NCBI GenBank assembly: GCA_026545225.1
Contig: CM048845.1
Location: forward strand, 85,091,033 to 85,155,032
From: Cornus controversa
Lineage: Eukaryota > Streptophyta > Magnoliopsida > Cornales > Cornaceae
DNA length: 64,000 nucleotides
Direction of reading: 5' to 3'
Shown: positions 15,001 through 27,000 of the stretch, piece by piece
How positions within the stretch are numbered: the stretch's first letter is position 1
Layout: every line of letters starts with the position of its first letter
Program-made: the position numbers and the translations under genes
The notes under the pieces: generated by a model
The model's database searches: none
Told to the model about the DNA's origin: nothing
The model's input: the letters and a program-made list of their open reading frames with translations, nothing else

Positions 15001-18000
15001 ATGGGCATGCCCAGTAAAATTAAAAAAAAAAATTCATATTACCAAAAAACCCTTCACCACCACCACCACTTCCACAACCACACTGACTCTAACACCACCA
15101 CCACCACTACTACCGGCTCTACCACCGCCGCCTCCACCACCACCATCCCGACCACCTCCACATCACCACCTTCCTACTCCATCACAACACCACCACCTCC
15201 ATATCGCTACCTTCCTCCACTACCACTACCACCACCACTGCTGCCGCCACATTGCCACCTTCCTACTCCACCACACCACCACCATATCGCCACCTTTCTC
15301 CACCACCACCGCCACCGCCACATTGCATCGCCATCACCTCCACCGCCACCTTCCTCCACCACACCTCCACCGCCACCCCCACCACACCACTGCCACCACT
15401 TCCACCTCCACCTCCACCTCCACATCGCCACCTTCCTCCACAACCACCTCCACCACCATCACCACCCCCCACCGCACCACCACCACCTCCACATCACTAC
15501 CTTCCTACACCACACCACCATCTCCATATCGCCACCATCCTCCACCACCACCACCACTGTTGCCGCCACATTGCCACCTTTCTACTCCAACATATCGCCA
15601 CCTTTCTCCACCGCCGCCGCTACATTGCACCGCCACCTTCCTCCACCACCACACCTCCACCGCCACCCCCACCACACCACTGCCACTGCCACCACCTCCA
15701 CCTTCACATTGCCACCACCACCACCACCACCGCCACATCGCCACCTTCCTCCACCACCATACCACCCCACCACACCACTCCACCTCCACATCGCCACCTT
15801 CCTCCACCCCCACCACCTCCACATCACCGCCACCACCACCACACCGTCGCCACCACCTCCACCTCCACCCCACCACCTCCACATCGCCACCTTCCTCCAC
15901 CACCACACATTTGTTGGTTTAATTTATTTTTCACTAGGGGGGTATTTTAGAGAATTTGAATTAAAATTTATTTCATTCCTATCTCATTTCATATTTACAA
16001 CCAAACAATAGAATGAGAATGACCATTTCCATTCCATTCCCATTCTCATTCCATTCCCAGTTGCATTCCTTTCCATTCCCGCGTACCAAACACATCAATT
16101 CATCTCTCTCTAGTTTCATGGTTGATGTCTGCTTTGTTGTTCCTCTTGAGACTCATTTTTAGTCAGTACGTACAAGCTTAGTCTAGTTTATATTAAAACT
16201 TTCTAGATTCTAAGGATATCTTTGCTGCTCAATCTTATAGTTTTGCAATAGCCTTGTGTTGGCAACAGCAAATTAGGCATATAATTGTTGCAGGTAGACC
16301 ATGGGGCTTCCTCTTGAATTTGCATAAGGTTCATCTAAAATGCAGAAAGCAAAAAAAGAAAGGACCAGGGTGTGACCCTCTTATTTCTTGTGGGTTTTTT
16401 TTCTTCTAATTATTGTTTTCATGGGTTCTTAAAACTAAGAATTACCACTAAGCATCAGCTTAAGTGGTACCTATCTCTTCACCTTCCAGAGAAGAGATTG
16501 AGTGTTCAATTCCCAAATGGACAAAGTGGGTGTGTAATTGTGTCTTACCTATATATATATATAAGACTAAGAATTAATTTTTAGGGGCTTTTTTTTCGCA
16601 TTTGTTTCCAATAAAATGTCTTCTGGGGAGAAATCCCCACACCCCCCCCCCCCCCCTCTCTTTCTTTTTGGCAGGGAGAATTTCCCCCCCTTTTTTTTGG
16701 TAGGTGGCATATATCAGTGATAAATACTTGTCTTGTGCAAGCGTCTTCTTGCCATTCATTTCTCTCTTTCGCCCCTGGTAATATAGGCAGTTCTTGAGAA
16801 GCAGAGTTATATGCTTATTGGGAGGCATGATGTTGAGAATTTAATGCGACTTGATCCAGCCAGTGCATGTTTACCAAATTCTTTTGGTCAGCCAAATATG
16901 GAAACCAGTGCTTCTGATGCTGAAAATGTCGAGGTTGAAGTGGAAATGAGTGACTTGTTATTGAATTTGCAGCCAATTAAGCAGGTATGCATATGTTGGG
17001 AATCTACTTTTCTTTATAATATTTCTACAGAATTTATTGTATGCACTGTTTTCTGATTGAAGGATATTTCATGCTTTAAAGTCCCTAATAGAGGTATCAA
17101 ACTTAGACAATGTTTTATTGTGGCTCTTGTGCAGGAGAATCTAATTCGTGATGATAACAAACTTATTTTGTTGGCTTCACTAAGTGATTCATTGGAGTAT
17201 GTCGCACACTCAATAGAAAGGCAAGTTGTCTCATCTGGTTGCAAGTTGTAAACCAATCCTAAAATCATCTTTTATGAAGCTTCACTTGGCTTAAAATGAA
17301 CATATATATGGATAGTTTGGGAGGCTATGCAATAGTATGCATCTGAAATACTGAAGTCTCAGTTGCTGTTCACACTGCAGCCCTTTGTTTGCAAATCTTC
17401 TTCATAGTACACTTACATTACTCTGTAGTAGTATATTTTGCTGTGTCACCTTGTTCTTGTGTTTCAGGATTTAATCAAATCGGATGCTTAGACAGATAAG
17501 TACACCCAAGACATACCCGATTTCATGTAACACATATTATTGGAAAAGGCAATTGTTGGACTTTCTGTTGAATGGGAAAAAAATTGTTTAGTTATGTGTG
17601 TATTTATGGTCAAATAAGTTGCTGCTCCAACCTTGTAGCTTTCGTTCAATCACATAATTGGGCTGTTAGTGACAGTGGCAAGGTATCAGTCTCTAATTTT
17701 GAGTTGTAAGTGCACTTAATAAGATAAAGAAAACTAACTTTAAACACCATGAAGATAATTTTTTGGGGCTTATGTGTGCTTCCAAATTCTTTTTGTTATA
17801 TGCTTACGAATGATCCATGGGACATCATTTTTATATCTATGCCTTGGAATTATGGTCATTGTAACATAGCTTTCAATTCTTACCATGATATCTAATGTGT
17901 GCGTTGGAACGTTACCCAAGGCTCTATCAGAGTGCTCGTTCAATTAGAACCAGAGAAGGGGGGGGGGGGGTGTTGAATAAGTATTGTGGATATTAATTTG

Positions 18001-21000
18001 CAACTAACTTACTTTTTGAATTACCGCTAATCCTTATTAAAAATTTAGTTAGTTACTTAATCACATGTCTAAATTATCATCACATAAAACAATAAATAAA
18101 ATAAAGCAAAGGCACAATATTTTTTACGTGGAAAACCAAGTGGGAAACACCATGGGACCTAGTCTAGTCATATCATAATCCAGTATGTGAGAGTGGTACA
18201 GACTAAGTTACCAAACTCTAACCTAAGAATCACCTTGTCCCTCTCGACTCAGACTTGCGCAAGATCTCCCCAGATCCTCCAACTGCTAATCCATTGACAG
18301 ACTCGCTCCTCATGCATCCTGCTTCTCCATGGACTTCTGATCTCTAATGACTAGTGATGTTTGATCAACTTGTTCTTAACGAACCACCTGGTTGATGCTC
18401 TGATGGATATTCCCAATTTGGCTCCTTGCTTTGATTATCTCAATCATATAGCACGGTAATCTAAGAACCCCAAATTGGTTCTCAAAGCTCTCTCTCTAAA
18501 ATAAAAATTCTCTCAATAACATGTAAAGAGTTGAAAGCTCCTGTGATAGATACTTTAGACTGACTATAATCTCATATTTATTGCCAATATAGGAGACCCA
18601 TGTAGAATGTTAAGTAAAATCCCTTTAGAATTCTGATTTGAAAGAGTTTCCATAAAGAGTTGAAAGTCATTTACCTTCGCATAGACATGTGATTGAGCCT
18701 TGAGAGATTTGCTGTGTGTTTTTCATTGTTCTTTATATCCCTTTCTTTTGTCGTTGTATGACTTGACACGTTACAGCACAAAGTTTTGAGTAGGACTTTG
18801 TCAACAAATGATTCATATACATAACAGTATCAATCCATAGGTTGGTCACAAGAATACATTTTATTCACATATAACACATAAATAAAAATTCAGTCCCATC
18901 TTGTTTTTTGTTGTGTCTGGACTATATGCAGTATAAACTTTGGACTGCTTGACTGTTTAACCTGTGGCTGTATCTCTTGTCACCAGCTTTTGCTTTACTG
19001 CAACAGTTTCGGGGATGCAATCCTTGAATTGTCTTGGAGCATGATAATAATGTTATATATTATATTTGCCTGTGACAGATATTTGGACTTGCGTCAGGTG
19101 ATAAGTCAACTTTTAACGTCGCAGCTAGTATTTTCTTTTACAGTTAATACTCATCAATGGTCACTGCTTGCATGACCTTTTATATAGATGATGCAAACTG
19201 ATGCTAACCTAGATGCCTGACTTCTTAAGAGATTACTTGATCTTCTGAGAAGGCTTGTGTTGCATTCTGTATATTTGAGGTTACACCAAACCATTTCTTT
19301 TGTATGAATATAGTATACTTAAATGTTCGGGGTATCTAACAAAGCTTATTTTTAGATATTTTTCCGGTGACTCTACATACACGATTTTTTATGTATACAA
19401 CATACTTTTCTTTAATAGAAATGAGTAATATCTGTAAAAGTCGATCATATTGTATGAATTGGTCAGTTTCTTATCATCGCACATGGAAGATAAATATGGC
19501 TTCACTCTGGATGTTGTACTTCCGATGAAATCAACTTTTAGGCACATAATAAAAGGAACATGCAGGTTCTGAAAACTTTTCAGTTAAAAGATGTCTGCAG
19601 TGGCTTATATGGGGCACATTTCTCATGCATTAAACAGGCTTGGGCAAATATCTGCAAGGGCATCTAATCAAGAAGAAGAGAAAATAACCCCACATCATAC
19701 TCGTACAAGTAGTGTACCTCCTAAAGATCTGCCATCATTTGCTGAAGAGTATAGAAAATTGGCAATAGATTGCCTTAAGGTTTTACGTGTAGAGATGCAG
19801 TTGGAGACAATTTTTCATCTGCAGGTTTGGAAATAGAACTTTGTTGTTGATATTTATTCTCAATTGAAAGTGGGGATTTATAAAAGCAATTATGCAAAGG
19901 TAATATCCTCAAGTTACCAAGCGTTTCAATTTAAACAGGAAATGACAAGTAGGGAATACTTGGAGGACCAAGATGCAGAGGAGCCAGATGATTTCATCAT
20001 TTCATTAACTGCGCAGGTGGGTATTGTTGTGGACAAGTACATCAGACATCATCACATTATTAGCCTTGCAGAAAACATTTTTATGTGAAGTTCAACATTC
20101 AGTGCTGTCCTTTTTCAAGATCTTGAGTTTTAGATGCATCTGCACAGTCAAACTGTTCGATAATTATTTGGTGATTCAACAACATATACACTAATTAGAT
20201 CCTTGGCTAAAAAATTCAATATCATTCTATAAGCCAAACATTCCCTTTCAACAGTAATCCCTGTATGGTCCACCGAAGAACAATAAAGTATTCAGATTTT
20301 CAATAGAATACTAATGAACTTCTATTGCATTGAAATATTAAGTGCTATGTGAACGAGACCTCTTTATGACCAGTCTAACAATCTATTGCTGCAGCGAGAT
20401 TGAGAAGCTTACACCTTTATTTGCATATTTGATAGCTGAGAAAATTTAGGAAATGAAAAGATCATATATGTAAATGTTGCTCTTTGGTTCTTGTGGTTTT
20501 GGCTTCTGAAAAAGAAAATATAGAGATCAACTTGCTTATAGTAGACTGCAGTTATTTCTTTTCTCCCTCATGTCTAAATAATGGAAATTCTAAACACACT
20601 AGTGGTATTATTGGACTGATCTTATGGTGGGAAATGTTCTTCATTTTAGATAATTTTAATTTCTTTTGTATTCCTACTTCTTTTAGCAATCAAAAGAGCA
20701 TTATTTTAAATTCTGTGTTAGTTGAAGCACTTTTGTTCAATAGAAATCCTAAATGACTCTTGTTACAGAAATTTTGTTGGTGGAGGAAAAAGCTTGTCCT
20801 AAATTCCTTTCCACTGTTGTTCTGTGCTTTTGATTGCTTGGAGCTTTATGCCATCTTATCTTGGTGAAAGGAGGGAGATTTTAAAAAAATGTATTACATT
20901 GACATAGTCTAATTTGAAGGGAAATGCTATTGTTATTGAAATGCACTTAATCCAACTTTTTGTCAAATTATAAATCCTTGTGAAAATACATGGAAGCAAA

Positions 21001-24000
21001 TTTCTTATCTCTTCCATTTCTGTACTTATAGATAACACGTAGAGATGAGGAAATGGCCCCTTTCGTTGCTGGAGTAAAGCGGAATTATATATTTGGCGGA
21101 ATATGTAGCATTGCTGCAAATGCATCCATTAAGGTTTGCAACTTTGCATGTCTTCTTACTCTGAATTTTTGGATTATAGATTACTTGGAGCACACTTTTC
21201 TGTTGCTTATATTTCATATTGTAATTTCAACTGAAATTTTGCTGGAACCTGTCATGTCCTCTTATTCATTACTAATGAGAGAATGCAAAATGTCTTGTTA
21301 GGCTTTGGCTGATATGAAATCCATCAACCTTTTTGGGGTTCAGCAAATATGTCGGAATTCAATTGCATTGGAACAGGTTAATTTTTCAATATTCTTGTGT
21401 CTCTTGTCTTTAAATGGTTAGAACAAAATTTTCCTCTTTTCCCAATAATTTTTCATTATGCAGCTTATTAAATTTTAGTTCGCTTAATGGCATGTACTTA
21501 AGAAAATGTGATTCTCCCTTGCCTTGAAAAAGAAAAAATGTTGTTCTTGTGGTGATTAACTTTGTTTGATAGAATTAATTTTTGTTAATGTTATATGCCT
21601 CAATGATTATGGTTACATGAACATACACAAAAATACAAAATATATATGGCCTGGTGTTGCTTTTATATGCACGAAGGAGAAGCATTATTGGTTAAAAGAA
21701 GCCTCTTTTCTTTCTTTTTTTCTCTAATCAAAATCCTAATGTTTTGATTCATAGCCCCAGACATGCCTCAAAAGTAAATGCTGCTGGCTATATTGGCTAT
21801 ACAGGATGTGTGTCCATGGAGAGCTCCCATGGTGCAGCATATAGTGGAACCCATTTAGGCTCACATGTAGTGTTGTACATCTCTACCAGGTTGGGCTGGT
21901 AAATTCATATTTCCATTATAGGTCAAATAAGGATGCATACCTATTATTTTTTTGGGGGAAGTTGATGCTAATAATTAAGGGTTTCCGAAAGTGTCCAAAA
22001 GAAGTCAAAGAGGCATTCTTGTTTTTTAGTGCGAAGTAGTAATTAAGCTTTGGAATTACTAAGTGATTACTTAGAGAAGTGAAAAGGTGTTATTAATGCT
22101 GAATGGGTATTCTATAGTCTGTCTAGGGGAGATTGGAGGTCATTATTGGTTGTATTATGAAACGGACAACCCTTTTTCCGTTGTAGCAAGTCTTTCATCA
22201 ATAATATTTCAGTATTTTGTCAGAATATTAACTTTTTTAAAGCTTTTCCTAGATTTCTGTTTAGAAACATAGGCTCTGGCAGTGTTATTAATGCCGAATC
22301 GGTATTCTGAAGTCCGTCTAGGGAAGATTGGATGTCATTATTGGTTGTATTTTGAACCCTTTTCCGCTTTAACAAGGCTTTCATCAATAATATTTCAGTA
22401 TTTAGTCAGAATATCCAACTTTTTAAAAGCTTTTCGTAGATTTTCCTTTGGAAATCTAGGCTCTGCCGGTGCTTGGAGAAATTCTAGTCCATGTAAGCGG
22501 ACATTTTTATAATTTCGGCTTTCTCCAAGTGCTATCAGAGTATTTCTTCTAAGATCTGTGATCATTGCGGATCTATGGCTAGGCAAGGAAGCAACAACAT
22601 GGCTACAAGAGAAGATCTGCAACATCTTTCTCGACTGAGCAACATAGTTGAACAATCTGGAATCATTTCTCCTGTTAATCTCACCATTAGAAGGCAAAGG
22701 GGGCATCAAACAAGGGCATACCTAGGCGAAATTGGGCAAAACAGCCTACTGGTTAAAGATTTCTTTTCCATGTGCAGTTTAGAAGTGCAAGACGGAGTGC
22801 TGCAGTGTCAGTTAAACCATCACTAAGCACATGGACATCAATGTTGAATCGTACCATAGAACCTGAATTTTGGTCTTACACATTCAAGGGTTCAGAATAC
22901 AAGTCTGCCAAGTTTCAAGAGTTTTAAGCAGTCATTACTGAAAAACCAATGGGTAGAACTCATCCTTGAAAACCGGCTTGCACAGAGAGGGTGTCCATGT
23001 GTATATGCACCACACACCCCAAAGGTACCCAGGCGATGCGGGACTATGCTAACACTCCCCCTCAGTGCCAGGGTTGGAGACACTCGACTCTCCCCCTCCA
23101 CGCAGGTCAGGAGATGCAAACCCGACTGAAAACCGGCTTACAAGGAGAGGGTGCCCATGTGTTTATACACACACATCCCAAAGGTACCCAGGCGATGTGG
23201 GACTATGCTAACAATTTCCAATGAGAAAGAACTTTTAATTGAGGAAGATATTGGGTTTTACATTGTTGCCAACTCAACTTTTTATGAATTCCCCAAGTAT
23301 GTGAATGAAGATGAGACATTAGAGGTAAATTCCACTTTCTCGCTTCCAGAATTTGAGAAAGAAGAAGAGGAACATAAAGAAGAAATTTCTTTAGTGAATA
23401 ATGGTGTTGATTTACATAACTAAAGAAAATTATGTGATATGATTGAATCAAAAGATGCAACATTTAAACGTCAATTGGGCTGCAGCAAATTTGAGATTGA
23501 AGAGGACAAAGAAACAACTAATGTGAAGGAGGAGAAATATGAGGTAGCAATCAACAACTTGTCTAAAGTTGAAAAACTTGTCACTATTCAATCTTCGTAT
23601 CTTGGATTGAAGAGTTACAATGATACATCTAATTCAACAGGCTCTTTTAAAGGTCAGCCTCTCAGTGCAGTAGATGCAATATCTGAATTCCAAGCTATGA
23701 AACCAGGAAAAGATGTTAGAGAATCAAATAGGTGGGGAATTTGAGGATAAGACACGAAATTCCCAATGATAAACAGTGCATTGGGCAATACTTCAAACTT
23801 GGTTAGCTTCAAAATTTTGGTTGGTAATGAGCTTGTTTCATTCATGGAGTTGAGAAATGATGAATTTCATATTTGTGATTTTATTTGGGATAGATTCTTG
23901 GAGCAAGATACAATTCAATGCAAAAATTAAATTAATTCAGATCCTGGTTCATGATATGTTTTCAGGCAATATTCTAAAATCTTCTAAATTTTAAAAGAGA

Positions 24001-27000
24001 GCTTAGAAAGTCTGTGTGGAAGTGTTCTTTATTTGTGAAATAAGATTAGTAAGTTTCGTTCAAGTACGGAAAAGAAGAAAGAAAGTACGGAATGCGATGT
24101 TGGGGTTTTTGATTGATCGTGGTAAAGTTGTTCCAAACTTGAGGGATTTTTTCTTCAAGGAGGGACAGCTTGATGCAAATAATTAATGATGTCTCAGAAA
24201 GTGTCTTGAAGAAGTCAAAGAACCGTTTTTGTTTTTTTTGTATTTTAGTGTAGAGTAGTAATTAAGTTTTGGAATTACTAAGTCATTATTTAAGAAAGTG
24301 AAAAGGTGTATTAATGCCGAATGTGAATTCTAAAGTTTGTCTCATGGTTCGTAGTCGCAGACATGGACATAGAAGCGGTGTAACAAAATCGGGTCCATAT
24401 TGTTGTATTGTAATAGAGTCTGTTATCGCAATCATGATTTTTTTTTGACCTAGCAAGTGGGGCCCAAAATGTCCCGATACACTACTTTTTGCATCATAAT
24501 TCATTAAAAATGGGTTTTTAGTGAATATTTTTTTTAAAATGAAGACCATATAAAACAAGTAGTGGCATATTCATAAATTCTACATCATCGTCATTATTAA
24601 AAAGACTTACTGTTGAGAAACAAGCCCCAATCACGAACCACCAAATATTACGATGTGATGATAAGTAAACAAGCACGACGAAATTTGCAAGAATACACCA
24701 AGAATTATACTTGGTTTGGCTAAACAAGCCTACGTTAACGAAGAGTCTGATTCACTATATAGATTGTAACGGTACAAGTAGAAGAATTGTATCAAGAGTA
24801 CGCTCAACTCTCAACTCTTAACCCTTATGCACCCAATCTCACTCAAAAGAATCACAAATTCTAAACAAGAATTCTCTCTCTAAGTGTCCTCTCAATAACA
24901 ATGAGAGTATTACCTCTACGCAGGAGTTGCCCTCTCAAAACAATGAGAGTAACCTCTCAAATACAATGAGAGTATTGCCTCTTTTCTTCCCACTTGTCTC
25001 AACCTATAACATAGGTAATAATTTATGGAGCTCAAAATCCAATTCCTTGGTGGACAAGGATTACAATTCCTTAGAGCCCAAGACTTGCCTAACAAGTACT
25101 TTTTTTTCTTGAGACTAAGACTTGCCTACTAAGAAATTACCTAATAAGATACAACTCGATAATAAAAACCTAATCACAATAGGAATTTGAGCCAATCTAA
25201 CAAATCTCCCCTTTGGCAAAATCTTTGACAAGTCTTCAATACACGAGACTCCCGTCTGCAAATCCACAAACAATCCATCGGCCTTTCAACTTCAGCTACA
25301 TAACCCGAATCAAGTATAAACCAATACCCCCCTTGATCCACACAGTCAATGTATTCATGCAGCTGTATCAAGTCAACACTATCAAGTGACTTTAGAAGGG
25401 GGCTTCGATGCAACCCTTCTCTAAGCAGGAATTTTCATCTCACCCACGTTTGTCTGGAAACGTGCAACCTGTGTCTTCGATAAATCAAATGAAGCACGTC
25501 TCAAGATCTTGTTACCATGTGCACCCCTTTTCCTATTCACAATTGAAGTCTGAGTGCCATTGGCACTCCCCACCAGACGATACAAACCTCCACTCTATTC
25601 TCCTTGCATTAATACCATGCAGCCCTTGGTGATCTTCATGACTCCCCCTGCAATGGAGCACTTGTAGCCCATAAAGTCCAACCGGCTCAAGGAAATTAGA
25701 TTACACTACAACTTGGGTGAATCTAAAAACCACTCATGTTGAGTAAGAGTGTCACCTTTGTAAATTGTGAGAGCATCCCCAATACAGAGTCGAATAATGC
25801 TGACACACCTTGACTCTACATCCTACCAATCATCAACTGACATTTTTTTCGTTTTTCCATCATTCCCTTTCAACGCCCGCGCTAAGCCTTGTTGAACTAG
25901 GATGTCCTTCACCCTCCCTTGCCATAGGGTGAAGTTACCCTTACCATCAAATCTCTCCACCTTGTACTGTGTGGCAATATTATCGGTCATGATTGTTACA
26001 AGTGCCCAAGATGAACAACATCCGTGTTATGAAGAAAATCTAGATAAGAATTTTATTAAACACCTTGTGTGCACCTTGAAGCTCTGATACCAGTTTGTTG
26101 AAAAAACAAGCCCCAATCACGAACCACCAAATATTACGATGTGATGATAAGTAAACAAACACGACGAAATTTACAAGAACACACCAAGAATTATACGTGA
26201 TTCGGCTAAACAAGCCTACATCTACGGAGAACCCGATTTCACTATATAGATTGTAACAGTACAAGTAGAAGAATTGTATCAAGAGTACGCTCAACTCTCA
26301 ATTCTTAATCCTTATACATCCAATCTCACTCAAAAGGAAATCACAAATTCTAAATAAGAATTCTCTCTCTAAGTGTCCTCTCAATAACAATGAAAGTATT
26401 ACCTCTACGCAAGAGTTTCCCTCTCAAAACAATGAGAGTAACCTCTCAAATAGAATGAGAGTATTACCTCTTTTCTTCTCACTTGTCTCAACTTATAACA
26501 TAGGTAACTATTTATAGAGCTCAAAATCCAATTCCTTGATGGGCAAGGATTACAATTTCTTAGAGCCCAAAACTTGCCTAACAAGTACTTTCGTTCCTTG
26601 AGACTAAGACTTGCCTATTAAGAAATTACCTAATAAGATACAATTCTATAATAGAAACCTAATCACAATAAGAATTTGAGCCAACCTAACACTTACTAAT
26701 TACATTTTTACTAAAAAAAATGAATAAAAATAAATTTAAACATGAAATAAATAAAAATAGATACCATAAAACACGTAAAATAGGCTTCATAAGGACAAAT
26801 GTGTATTTCAACATGATAAGTTGAGTTTTGTGGGCTCAATGCCCAAACAGCAGTGAAGTGAACTACAAAATGAGCAAAACACTTGGCCCATTCGTCATAT
26901 TGAGCTTTTGTTTTTCATTTTCATGAGAATTAGAGGATGGGTACATGTGACAAAGAGGTAGTTGGCCGGCAAATCACTTTTCCTTTTTTGCTCAGTAATC

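Noticed and set aside
14968..16011. A 347-codon His/Pro/Thr-rich ORF and its overlapping partners
   Set aside because: It is the translation of a CCACCA-type tandem array inside a transposon within a SEC8 intron. Several frames are open only because the period is three.
19591..19637. Extra coding sequence before SEC8 exon 10 ([15 protein letters not shown])
   Set aside because: It lies left of the AAACAG acceptor. Joining exon 9 to 19638 gives the expected RLGQ, so this stretch is intron read through.
23151..23744. Acidic ORFs as a host gene
   Set aside because: They lie between the LTRs of the element at 21963-27692, with a TRIM-like element in front and stops between. They are treated as decayed element sequence.
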